Of a DNA stretch of 64,000 nt, positions 29,045-40,846 are shown in pieces. Position 1 is the first letter of the stretch. Each line of letters begins with the position of its first letter. Origin of the DNA: Macrobrachium rosenbergii (taxonomy: Eukaryota; Arthropoda; Malacostraca; Decapoda; Palaemonidae); the NCBI RefSeq assembly GCF_040412425.1, contig NC_089744.1:31706001-31770000 (forward strand). The letters run 5' to 3'. The position numbers and the translations under genes were made by a program. The notes beneath the pieces were generated by a model. That model saw only the letters and a list, made by a program, of their open reading frames with translations, was not told where the DNA came from and ran no database searches.

Positions 29045-30509
29045 AAATCGTCGTACTGGCCATGAGTCACTGCCACACCATAAAATATAATGGAGAGAGG
29101 TCGCCGAAGAAATTCTACCATCGAGCTACCCGTGGAACAAACGACCTCACTCAATCGTCCTTTGGGCCAATCAAGTGATTTCGTGTCAAAAGCGCTCAAC
29201 CGGATCCCCGAATTCAAGTCACTGGCCGCAAGTTTCGACTATTCACTATTCACTGCAATTCAATGCGTTCTTTCCTAAATGGCTAAGATTACTGTTAAGG
29301 GATAAAATGATGAAAAATTCTCACGAAAGTTTAAGTTACCTGACCTCCGTTTCATAGTATAAAATTAGAAGCGAAAATCAAAGATGTAAACGCAAATAGC
29401 GACGATTTCATCTATAGCGGAGCCTGTTCATGTCGGCCAGGTCTGCAACTGATCAGACGACATCATCACCCTTAAAACAAACATGCAACATTGATAGCAA
29501 CCACAACTGAAAAGAAATATTGCATGAACAAAGAGCACGAAATAACTTTCATTTTCCGAACATATTCCGAATCTGACGTCGTCAACTATATATATCCACA
29601 CACATTCGCCTCAAAAGGTTGCACGAAACTAATCTCCATTACGCAAGATAAATTCAAAGGCTCTTGGAGCCATTAACCACCAGGCAGTGGGCACCCTCTT
29701 ACAGATGGATGGGGGAAGAGGGAGGGGGAGAGAAAGGGGATACCTCAGTCATTCCAGGAGGAGAAGCAGAAACCCGAGAACAATTCTAATTTCGAAGTAA
29801 TGACAGCCATTGAAGCCAAGTGCCTGACTGCCTCATCTGTCTAACCGACCTGAATTGAACCAATCATACCGAATAGATTTGTGAAGAAGTTGCAGACAGC
29901 GATTCATTCTGAAAACCTCCTTCTTCTGTAGCTCTCATTCACTTCTGCGGCTGAAGCTGCACTTTTGGAATCGTCGTCATTGTCATCAAATTATTAATAT
30001 GATCACTGCCATAAACGGAACTATCAAAATGTAAATAACCATCGTTATTATAATTACCACTTCTTTTTTTAGATAAGAATTAATGATATCTACCATTAAT
30101 TGTTCCTTAACTCCGAACTAATCTTGTTTCCAATCCATCAACATACTAACAAGAAAACCGTTCACTCCTAAAACTAATAATCTATTATTTCAAAACAAGC
30201 AGCTTAATATGAAAATCGTATTCAAAGTTCTAAATTCCCAAATAATGCTAAGTTGGGGAAGCAATCTTAACCTCCGTGTAAAAATGCAACCGTGAAAGCT
30301 TCAAAAACTGAATCAAATGAATACCATACAGCTTTTCGCATCATCTGTAACTTTGAGCTTAGCAAATCACGCAAATAAAAAGCAAAACCTGAAGCCGTGA
30401 AGCTATGACCTATCTGTCAAGCAGTGAAAAAAAAAAAACTTACGCAGTTCACTCATTCTCTTCTTCTTTTAATAAAGCAAGCAGATTATATATATACTTC
30501 GAGAATATT
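29042..30509. other. No gene recognised
   Basis: Unassigned DNA. A G/A-rich patch lies near 29710-29770 and a 12-bp A-run near 30430. Confidence 0.55.
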
Positions 30510-30608
30510 ACCGAAGGTATCTAAGTGACTCGAACACTCGACATCACCACCCAGCGACTTCCAGTCGACATTCAAAACCACATTTGTAGCTTAATGTTTG
30601 TATATAAA
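30510..30608 (-). mobile_element. Possible tRNA-like SINE fragment
   Basis: On the reverse strand, GTGTTCGAGTCAC (box-B-like) is preceded by GGGTGGTGATGTCGA and a block ACATTAAGCTACAAATGTGG that I associate, from memory only, with decapod interspersed repeats. Box A is not clear, and the copy is cut off by a (TA)n array. Confidence 0.35.
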
Positions 30609-30629
30609 TTACTGTGATGTGATAAAATT

Positions 30630-30631
<2 letters not shown>

Positions 30632-30715
<84 letters not shown>
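30632..30715. repeat. (TA)n microsatellite
   Basis: Pure TA array of about 84 bp. Confidence 0.98.
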
Positions 30716-30717
<2 letters not shown>

Positions 30718-31524
30718 AGTGGAACGAAAAATATGAAGCATGTGGCATTAATACCATTACATCTCTTAAAAAAGGATGATCTACTTATGTATGTAAAGCG
30801 AAAAAGCAAGTTTAGTATATCAATGCATTTTCGGAATAATTTATGAAGTTATGAATTTAATATCTAAAAAAAACTTTTAAATGGGCATTGTTTTATGTCT
30901 GTATGTGTGTGTGTGTCTGTGTATGTATGTATACCCTGACATAAATAAGTGAGGACGATACCCAGTTCCACACTTTCGTTTATGGCATGCCTGCAAATGT
31001 GGGAAGATGCCTGAGTGCTAAAGCTCGTGCTGCCTGCCTACATCATTACTGAGCGGGCACTCACCGTAGTGCATGAGTACAATCAATGGGGAATTACCAT
31101 GCATCCATCAACCCCTTTCCGATAATGGGTACAGGGCAAGATAAAGGACTGAATACAGAGAAAAACAAATGAAAAACTAACAATCATCGGTGTTGAAATT
31201 TTTCTGATATGACCTATCCTACTTTTTAGTTTTGAGAGAACTACACGTTCCTAATGTAGAAGACTTAATTCGTTCAGTAGGCAAAAGCAACAAGTTCAAT
31301 AACCCGGGCCACAAAGGGTTTAACAATGCTCTAGCCACATTGTATATTTAAAATCCTTAAACAGTACTTACTATATACAAAAAGCTCTGAAGAATTTATT
31401 GAGACTCAACAACGAAAAAGATTAGGCAGCAAAATTAAATGGAAGACACTGACACGAGGTTTTACTAATAAACTTCTAGCTCTGACTTGCCTCCTTTGTA
31501 CTAAAACTTAGTGTGCAAATGCAT
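30716..31524. other. No gene recognised
   Basis: Short TG-rich patch at 30900-30932 (TGTGTGTGTGTCTGTGTATG); nothing else recognised. Confidence 0.55.
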
Positions 31525-31581
<57 letters not shown>

Positions 31582-31582
31582 T

Positions 31583-31661
<79 letters not shown>
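31525..31661. repeat. (CA)n(TA)n compound microsatellite
   Basis: About 45 bp CA, a short ATACACACACATACAC link, then about 75 bp TA. Confidence 0.97.
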
Positions 31662-31666
<5 letters not shown>

Positions 31667-32389
31667 AATATACATATAATATACATATGTAAGCAAGCAT
31701 TACCACACTTAAAAAGTGCCTGATTTACCAGTAAGGTAAATTAATACATTTAGCAGCCACACTGTGCATTAATGAACAACATCTCATATGGACTTTTTAT
31801 CAACGTACATAATAACACTTACTAGGTCTTGTACAGAGACAAAATGCAATGTACAATTTCTCTCATCGACCAGCTAACCCTCAAATATTTATCACCTTTT
31901 ATGGAAATTTGTCAGTAACATGTCACGAACCCCGTTGATCTACCTAGGAACACTCTAGTCAAAAAATAAATACCTTCATTCGAAATGAAAAGGGAGAAAA
32001 CGCACCCATAAATAAGACTCAAGTACAATCAATTAAACATGAAAACAACGACTGCCAAAATGACCACACATAAAATGACTGAGTCTACGTCATGAGACAA
32101 GGGCCTGACAACAGCGCTATATAGTTGCCAGTCCCACAGGCCTCCGCTATCCGAGAAATAAAAGAAGAATGTAAATCCCAATTAGGCCGACAGTTAACGA
32201 ACACTGGGTATTTCATCCCCATGATATGAGGACGAGAGGTCAACAAAAGCAATATTTCAGATGCAGCGAAATGGAAAATGACGGCTGATATTACTCTGAC
32301 TCTGATGCTGAGATAACACGATTGCAAATTCTCATGTCGCAAGAGCGGTAACTAGTGAAAAAAATATTATATGCCACGGTTACTTGATT

Positions 32390-32393
<4 letters not shown>
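31662..32393. other. No gene recognised
   Basis: No repeat or motif found; an 85-codon reverse-strand frame (32085-32342) is unassignable. Confidence 0.55.

Positions 32394-32462
<69 letters not shown>
32394..32462. repeat. (GA)n microsatellite
   Basis: Pure GA array of about 69 bp. Confidence 0.98.
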
Positions 32463-32466
<4 letters not shown>

Positions 32467-34377
32467 TTAAAGAGAGCAAACGAGTACAAACGTGTTGCAA
32501 TGACTCTCATTTCTTATAATCCTGGGATTTCTAATCAAGACAAGTCATTCGAAAGACGGATGTTCTTTCCCTCAAGAGTTTTATTATCCCACAGATTGCA
32601 CAGAGACCAAGTCCCAGGTCAATACACACTGTTACTCTAAAGGTCAGAAGTTAATGTGTAACTTTTATTAAAAATATTGGAAATTCACCAAGTTCAGTGT
32701 ATAGTACGGGGATTCATGAGTCGCGCTGCATAAAGCTACTTTCGCGGAATAAATAAAATACAATGCACAAAATCAATTACCGGTAACAAAAAATTGCATC
32801 TTTCAGGTGAATACAATGTCAATAATAATGATCTCAGTAAAGGCTGTACCTTTAAACCTGGAAAAGGCAAAGGGAAGCATCAACATACCAGCTGGGTTCT
32901 GAATGAGACGTGGAAGCTGGGGATTGTAGGAGGCTCAGTGGTATTATATGATAAGAAGAAGGAAGACACGAACTTGGATGTTTGTGAAAAGTAAAATGAG
33001 AATAAACAGAGCCACTACGGGATGATGGGCCATGGTGGGAGAGGAAAGGAGGGGGGGAAGGAGGGAAGGAAAGGAGGGGAGGGAGAAGGCAACCACTACT
33101 ATCCTGAGAGTCCACACACTCAACATAGCAGACCTCCAACCTCACGACCGTAAACTCTCATATGATGAACTTAAGAAAGAGAAAGACCAAAGATCAAGGG
33201 AGAAGCATATCCAGTGTAGAGCTGCAAGGAATCTGGTGTAATGAGTAAAGACTGAGTCGAATTAATCAAGCTATTACTAAAAGGACATTTTACTGAAAAA
33301 AATAAAACCAATATATAAGAAATGAAAAATAAAATAAAAATTACAGCGTCAAACTATACTGGCCGGTTCTGCAATCCTGCAGTGGCAGTCTCAGCCGATT
33401 TTCGCCATCCCTACCTCTTGAAACGTCACAACATAAATGGAAGCTATTTAAAGTCCTATTTTCACTTTACTGTCTGTTACATATTTAAATACAGTAGACC
33501 CGTCTCAACAATCCCTTCACAAAAACATATCCATACCTTGCTTGTTATCTTGCTGGCACTTTGGTCTTATTCTGAAACTTGCATCTACTCTCATCACTGC
33601 CATTCCCACAATTAAGGTTAACATCCAAGAAGAATTATCATATACTTTCTTAACGGCTACGATTTACCCTTACAATGCCCCCTGTCTTCACTCTCCCCTG
33701 CAAACGATCGGCAATTCCATTCTTTGGCACCTGTTTCGATGAAAATCGATCAACAAATCCATATAATGTAACGGACTTTCTCATCACTTTAACCAAAAGA
33801 ACGAGCGAGACAAGGCTCTTCTGACATCCACGTATCCACCAGCCAGTAGTCAATCCACAGATACCATACACTTCCTCCTTCTTATTTCGAACTTTCCACG
33901 TGTACCTCTAGTCATGTCTTCTACCACTGGAAGCTATGTCAAGTACTTACATCACCATAGAAAAAGAGTCCTTTCATTTCTACCCACCACTATGAGAAGG
34001 TAGCATCTACTGACTGTCATCAGAAAACACGGTACGTTTCCAATATTAGTGTAAATAACTCTTGTCCATTTTCCTTCATCTTTATTAGAACCTTTCCACT
34101 CACCCTAAAAGACTAAGAGCCTTCCATCAACTTCCCTGACTTCTGCATGACTCAACAGTTAACTTCAAACGACGATGTAAGAACCATCTGTCTACATTTA
34201 ATGCTGCAAAAACCTTCTTCATCAGGTAGTTTCTACAGACGAGTGATCAGAAATAAACTCCAACAGTCCATCGGAGCACATATCATTCTGACAGCCCTTC
34301 ACCGACCCATAATCTAACGCTCTTTCTTTAACCATCCCTTCTTTCCCAGTCAAATTATAAATAACAATCCACAGCCT

Positions 34378-34378
<1 letters not shown>
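32463..34378. other. No gene recognised
   Basis: Includes a purine-rich patch at 33030-33090 (GGAGAGGAAAGGAGGGGGGG). I looked for LINE blocks on the reverse strand of 33600-34380 and found none convincing. Confidence 0.5.

Positions 34379-34437
<59 letters not shown>
34379..34437. repeat. (CT)n microsatellite
   Basis: Pure CT array of about 59 bp. Confidence 0.98.
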
Positions 34438-34438
<1 letters not shown>

Positions 34439-34737
34439 ACGGTTGCTAAGCCTACAATGTTTACATAATCACAAAATTATAGGACTAAGAACATGATATA
34501 GAGTATATGCACACAAAGAAACTGAAACAACACTGTGCAAGATCATTCGTCTTAACTCTAAGGCATTCTAAAACAAATAGTTTACTTGAAAATACCGTAA
34601 AGTAAAGGCGAAAGATCTTGCACTCTGTTATTTTCATTTCCTCGTAATCACAGTTACTATGTTTATAAAACATACACAAACACAAATAGACACATTACTG
34701 TATATATATACATATATATACAATGTATATATCACAC

Positions 34738-34739
<2 letters not shown>

Positions 34740-34796
<57 letters not shown>

Positions 34797-34818
34797 CACT
34801 TCTTTTTTTTTTTTTTTT

Positions 34819-34895
<77 letters not shown>
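34740..34895. repeat. (TA)n, poly-T, (GA)n compound repeat
   Basis: About 51 bp TA, AATATACACTTC, a 17-bp T-run and about 74 bp GA. Three unrelated low-complexity tracts sit within 156 bp. Confidence 0.98.
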
Positions 34896-34899
<4 letters not shown>

Positions 34900-35305
34900 A
34901 TATGCAACTGTTAGGATACTCAGCGCATACGCAAGCGATCAATTCCCTATACGTACAAGGAAAAGCTACGTCCACTGAATAAACAACTGATCCTTCTGAG
35001 GACAGATCCTTGACCTTTCGCTTTTCACTTCCAAATTACTGTGAATGCAAAAACAATTTACAGGTTTCTATCTTTTTTTTTTTTTTTGGAAAAGGGGGCA
35101 ACTGAACGGTCCACATGTCGTTTGAAAATCAAACTGAATCCAACAAAATTTATTAAAAGCGATAAATCATTTTAAGCTTAATAAATAACCAAAGCATAGT
35201 CCTAACATACAATTTCCGTCCAAATACTTGAACCACTTATGACAACACAGATTATATTATAAACTTAACGCAGTCACACCAGCGCATGCGCAAACAAAAG
35301 CATGC

Positions 35306-35308
<3 letters not shown>
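34896..35308. other. No gene recognised
   Basis: A 15-bp T-run lies near 35073; otherwise nothing recognised. Confidence 0.6.

Positions 35309-35341
<33 letters not shown>
35309..35341. repeat. (GA)n microsatellite
   Basis: GA array of about 33 bp. Confidence 0.97.
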
Positions 35342-35344
<3 letters not shown>

Positions 35345-35557
35345 AACCTTAGTGGGATGAATGCTCTACAAAGCCCGGCCATGCTGCTAAACCCAACTGA
35401 CGCTAAGGGGATATATCACCTACATTAACCCTAATCGCACTTCAAGAGGTGACTACTAATCATAATTTAAGTGAGCGGTGATAATATGATGATAGCTCTT
35501 ACAGAAATATATGAGGCTTCAAGAGACACAGTGACTGGGTAAATCTTTGATTTTTTG

Positions 35558-35561
<4 letters not shown>

Positions 35562-35610
<49 letters not shown>

Positions 35611-35715
35611 TAACATATATAAACATAAATATATATATATATACTAACATATATATACATATATATATACACTAACATATATAAACATAAATATATACAT
35701 ATATATGTGTGTGTG
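35562..35715. repeat. (TA)n with a higher-order ~60-70 bp motif
   Basis: About 48 bp pure TA, then ACTAACATATATAAACATAA occurs twice (near 35609 and 35671) with a related shorter copy between, and ends in TG dinucleotides. Confidence 0.9.
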
Positions 35716-36470
35716 TCTGTATGTATTTGACGGCGTCTGACATTTCCTAATGGTTCCCTATGCATGTACTGACTACGCACAAGTAATTCACCTTCGCTTA
35801 ACAATGGTAAAATCTGGAATAAGATCGAATTGAACCCAAGCTTTCTTTAGACAAATTCAGGTGGTAGTAAGCTACTGAAGACCAAACCAGAAAACAATAT
35901 CCAAATTTGGAAGTATTGAATTAAAGAATGAAAATTTCAAAATGTTAAGACTTTCTCAGCATACCAAATTTGGCACACTTTAAATAGATATGGATCGAAT
36001 ACTTTTCTCAAAAGAGAGTTTGCAGTCAGGAATGACTGGCGAATCTTAAAAGAGCAGCGTGTAGTTGAAGGAACCTTTAAAAGAAAAAGAGCTGGGTGAG
36101 GGAATCCACTTGTCTCACTCAAACACAATAATCTATGGAGGTTCACTAGAGTTCAACTTCATTACCGTTAATTTGCAACATGCACTAATATTTGCTAAAT
36201 CTCTCTATAAGAAGCAGCAACTAAAGGTTTACAATCAAGAGATAGGATCGACGCACATCGAAAAAACATCGCCTGCATAAGAAACCAGGTTATTTTCTAA
36301 ATAAAAGTGGGTCAAAATCACTACCATATGTAACACCAGAAATTACATTCCTGTGGTCATTATAGTGCCATCAATAACTACTAATTAAAAATTCAAACTT
36401 CATTCATTAACAAATGTTCCAGTAACATCTATCTGTCACTTTTGAAAACATGGGTCTCGTGATTACACAA
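35716..36470. other. No gene recognised
   Basis: Short open frames only; no array or motif. Confidence 0.55.
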
Positions 36471-36474
36471 TCAA

Positions 36475-36890
36475 AAACCATTGAAGTCAAGTCCAGTCAA
36501 ACGAACTTCACGACACGAATCCCGATTCTAAAATGCACAGGAAATTGAGGGAAGTGCATCACAGAGCCGGGCCCTTGCGGAAGCCAAAAAGAACTAGGAA
36601 AAACATGATCATTTTCAGCATATGCATTCAGATGTGTTGCCAAAACACGTTCAAAAACTTGAGATGATATTGGAGTCATAAGGCAATGGACGATAATCGG
36701 CAAGGGACGAGCGACCACTTCCACATTTAGGTAACGGAGTCGATTATCAATATTCTCCAATACGTGCAAAAACAACCATTTCAATTTGCAAGCTGAGTAA
36801 TCAACAGTATTTACAGAAAGAAAAAAATATGAAAAATACCATCTGCGTCTGCAACCTCCATAAACATCAAGGCCTGGTAATTTCCCAGAC
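36475..36890 (-). pseudogene. LINE reverse transcriptase fragment (third family)
   Basis: The reverse strand reads, across frameshifts, a D-V-YGG block (~36880), KCGSGRSSLADYRPL (~36738-36690), FERVLATHLNAYAENDHVFP (~36655-36597), then FG.RKGPGS-like residues and a TGLDFNG end (~36490). This matches the order DYRP, FE..L, FP..Q.GFRKG and LDFSAAFD at the start of the reverse transcriptase in a widespread arthropod non-LTR group. The 95-codon open frame 36497-36784 only partly follows the coding path. The catalytic YADD half is absent. Confidence 0.72.
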
Positions 36891-38478
36891 CAGAAAAACT
36901 AATCTAATCTGTTTAGCATAAGAAAAGCAGGAATGTGGTATACTGAGTCTCACAGTGCTCAGAATACGTTCTGTTTACAAAGGTCCAGCACTGAACGTTT
37001 GCAGCGTGCCACTTTGAATATACTGAAGGTCATATCAAAAGACTGGCTGCACGGCGTTTCCAGGTAAGCCGGATATGTTTTGGGAGTGCTTTCCCTTCCG
37101 ACTGTAAAACGTCGCTGTCAAAATGCAGAGACAACGCCTACATCAGCAGCTGACCACCTGCAAACTATACACATACCCAAGCTTTTTCTTTTCCTCAAAC
37201 CTAAATATTTTCCGTATTGGCTTACATATGCGAACACTGGTTTATTTGTTTAAGATCAAAATTTACCATTATGAAGGAGCCATTACGTAAAATGGAGATG
37301 TAGACATGTTTGGCTACGTATGCTAGGATACACAATTACAAAAATCTACTGCCGCCGAAACGCAATGCCATATTTAGGATACTGAAAAATAGAAATATAA
37401 TCGCACAGGGTTCTACTCTTCAAAAATAAAAATCGGAATTAATGAAGGTACCGTTTACAATCCCCTTTTTTCACATACGATGAAAAAGGCGAACCAACTG
37501 CACGCAAGACGGAACTGCTCATCCTTGAAAGAAAGTGTTCCTTTACAATTCAATTAGTGAGTGTGTGGAAGTACCGTATGTGTGTGAGGGAGAGATGGAT
37601 AGTTAGAGAGAAGCAGAAGAGGGGAGGGGGGGGAGGTGCAGACCTTCGTTAGGGTCTTTTACCAATTCAAAGGTAGTAACTGCGCATGACAAAATGCCAA
37701 GTAATAGAAAACAAGTAAAAGGAAATTGGTTAACCTGGCTGTGTGAGCCAACCTTGTTTTCATCTTTGGTCAGCCGAAAAGAACTGGAATATTTACTCCG
37801 AATGGTCTCTCGATTTCTAGTTGATTCAGAGTGAATGATTGCAGTCCAGTACTGACCCCCTGCTGATCCCTGTCTCATGCCACAGAATTTTTCATTGACA
37901 CTTGTAACATACAGGTAAAATATTATACCTTCAAAAACGGAAAATATTTTACAATTATTACGTAATCTAAATCAAACCGTAGAACTCGTTTTATATTTTT
38001 TAATTCATTCTTCCGATTTGATGTGTTTTAATTCACCTTAAATGAGGCTCTCCAACAAAGATTTGTCTACTCTGACTAGAATAGAAAGATTTTAGGTTAG
38101 TCCTTTCCCCGTTCCGCTTAACTTTCAGACCCTATATCATCAATGTCAATCTCAAAAGGAAATGTAACCTAATGCCCTTTTGCAGCCCTCGCCCAGAGTT
38201 AAGAATAAAAAAAAGTGACGGAAAAGAGTTCCCCTAACCACCAAATCTTGAGAGATCACACGCTAAATCTATTCACAAAGCTCACTTACAGGTAAGTTTC
38301 AATTTCCACAGAGCGAACTAGCAAGTTCACTGGCAAAGTTCCACACTTACTTGATGCACTGAGAAAAACAAATATTTATTTGCTCAATTAATTCCTCAGT
38401 TCATACTATTTCTTCCAAGGGCTTCTCTATAAAAGCACTAAATTTCAACCTTTGTCTAACAAGAATGACACCATCGGT
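36891..38478. other. No gene recognised
   Basis: Unassigned. G-run GAGGGGAGGGGGGGGAGG at about 37618-37636. No transposon block found. Confidence 0.55.
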
Positions 38479-38480
38479 AT

Positions 38481-38784
38481 GGAATGGGTCATAAAATTAG
38501 GCGAAAGGCCAAGCGCCGGGACCTGTGAGGCCACTCAGCGCTGAAAGGAAACTTCAGGGTAAAAGGATTTCACAGGTGTAACAGGAGAAAAGACTCGTAG
38601 TTGCCTTATGAAACAATTGTTAAGCGAGGGTGGAAAGTAAGATCGAAGAAAGAGAATATGAACGGAGGTACAGTAAAAGGAATGGAAGGGGTTGCACCTC
38701 GGAGTCGAAGGGACGCTGCAAAGAACCTAAAGTAATGCCTACAGTGCACCACATGATGAGCACTGACGGCACTCCCCCGCCCGG
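38481..38784 (+). mobile_element. ~300-bp interspersed repeat, copy 1
   Basis: Contains AGGCCAAGCGCCGGGACCTG, TGAGGCCACTCAGCGCTGAA, GAGAATATGAACGGAGGTAC, GGGACGCTGCAAAGAACCTA and GCACTGACGGCACTCCCCCG. The same blocks in the same order occur at 44082 and 63013. No tRNA-like, 7SL-like or 5S-like promoter stands out, and it has no open frame of note. I have seen this repeat type in shrimp and prawn sequences, as far as I recall. It is probably a SINE or another non-autonomous element. Confidence 0.88.
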
Positions 38785-39454
38785 ATCATCGGTACGTAAT
38801 TGTGAACTGTTGCTGTTTCTCAATTTTCATCAGACATCGAATTTATCTCTCTGGCAACATTTGCTAATAAAATAAGCACCATAAAGTTTCATAAAAATGT
38901 TCTGATCTGACTTTACTGATGCTGCTTTTAAATTAAGGCTCTGAGCTTTAAAATGTTACCCTAAAACGCGTTGAGCATTGAAAATAAAAACTGAAGCACC
39001 TTACAAAAAAAGCAACAATAAATAAGGACGCGAGTGAGCGCGAGCAGGCACACGCACACACATAAAGGCAGAGACAATGGATGGTAGCAGTGAGATACAC
39101 ACTAAAAACCAAACAACTTACGCGGGCAATACCTGAAGCCTTGCAACAGTACTGTATTCGACACTAAATTCATTTCTAGAAATAGGGAGAAAGAACTATT
39201 TTCAGTACAGGCCGTGACCCATTAAAACAACTCACGTAAGGAGAAACTGCCCATACGTATAGCTCCTAAAAGGCAATAGGGAATGCGTTCATAACCAACC
39301 TGAAAAGAAAGACAGATACACATTACTAATGGTACAGGGAAGCATATTGTTCGTACGTATTCCTACATTTACAAGAACTCGGATCTTTCGTTGGGATCTT
39401 CCAGGAACCGTGGTTTTCCGTTTTTAAAAAACGGCAACACTGGCTAGGGAAAGC

Positions 39455-39990
39455 TTTCAAGACGTGGTAAATGCCTCAATGACTAACACTGGAAATGCAT
39501 CAATGTCTTGACACTGGAAAGGAAATACATCAATGACTTGACAGAAAATGCGCCAAAAAATATATATTCACTTCGCAGAAGTAGTAAGTTATAACAATGC
39601 TGACAAGACACAAAATTAACTATTTCAAAAGGTACGAAGACGGAAAATGACTAATTAACGGTGCCATGGGTCAATAATCAATAAAAGACCAAATGAGCTT
39701 CTTAAATTACTTATCTAGGCAAAATGACTTAACGACCTAATTGGTAAACCACAAAATGAGTTGATTAAAATTGTACTGACACCGAAAATGATACAATGAC
39801 TAAGTTGCCGAGGCAAAAAATGGTTTAATGATCAAACTATTAACACACAACTCTTTTAAAAACTGATTGTGTCTTACGGCATTATTCTAATATAATTAAC
39901 GATACCATTGTTACGAAACAAATTGAGTTACTAATTAAAATACAAAGATATAGAAATAGTTATAATGACTAAATCACTGGGACACAAGAC
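39455..39990 (+). repeat. Degenerate minisatellite, period ~32 bp
   Basis: A motif like AAAATGACTTAATGACTAA with a following TTG..GACAC recurs with anchors at about 39611, 39643, 39690, 39721, 39753, 39785 and 39817, spacings mostly 31-33 bp. Related units such as AAATGCATCAATGTCTTGAC occur at 39490-39545 with a ~30-bp step, and decayed units appear near 39919 and 39963. No two units are identical, so the array is old. Confidence 0.7.
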
Positions 39991-40458
39991 AAGTTGGAAG
40001 CCGCGATAAGGGGCAGTGATATGTGCTTAAGGCCTGACAAGCACATGAGGATGTAAAATAAAAAATAAATAACATGACCAGCTAACAACACGAAAGCATT
40101 TCAATCAAAAAGTAGAAGACAAATTTGAAATGTAAAAAAAATGTGTCCATCATAAAGAAATACTCACAAATATGTCTCTTGCAACCATCCCTATGCTGTA
40201 ACTGAATTACAGAAATTACATGGAGAACACAAAACTCAAAATGTTGCCTTATTACGACATAGGCTATGTCACATGCAGAGGCGACGGTCAAGGAAATAAA
40301 TCTTTTTTTCTATATTAAAGAATTAAGAAATAACCCACCGATACACAAGAAGCAAAAATGTCTATCAGAAGCTGTTCCCAAAAGTCACCGGACTGTCATA
40401 AGAATTGGCACACTACTTCTGAAAATGAAAAGGTCCTTCAGAGGGCGGTCCCCTCCCC

Positions 40459-40461
<3 letters not shown>
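39991..40461. other. No gene recognised
   Basis: No motif or repeat beyond short A-runs. Confidence 0.55.

Positions 40462-40502
<41 letters not shown>
40462..40502. repeat. (CT)n microsatellite
   Basis: Pure CT array of about 41 bp. Confidence 0.98.
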
Positions 40503-40503
<1 letters not shown>

Positions 40504-40789
40504 ACAAACACAAGCAAAAGATACACATAAAAATTTGGATATCATAGCATTCCCATTACTGTAATTTGCTCAAGATACAATCATCATCTCCAATCAAACA
40601 AAAGCCCCAAGTCTTTACAGATATTTACAGACAGAACATCCGTTCTTATTCGATGATGACGTCACCAATACAAGTTGGCATCATTCCCTTTAGTTTCAAT
40701 ACCTTTAAAAGAGAATAAAACTGAGAAGGGAGCAATGGGGGTACCTCCATCTTCCCCCCCCCCTTTCTAGCAAGCTCTTCCTTACACAC

Positions 40790-40792
<3 letters not shown>

Positions 40793-40842
<50 letters not shown>
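40793..40842. repeat. (GA)n microsatellite
   Basis: Pure GA array of about 50 bp, inverted relative to the CT array about 290 bp upstream. Confidence 0.98.

Positions 40843-40846
<4 letters not shown>

Noticed and set aside
33600..34380. Possible reverse-strand LINE
   Set aside because: Read in three frames, no conserved reverse transcriptase block appears in order.
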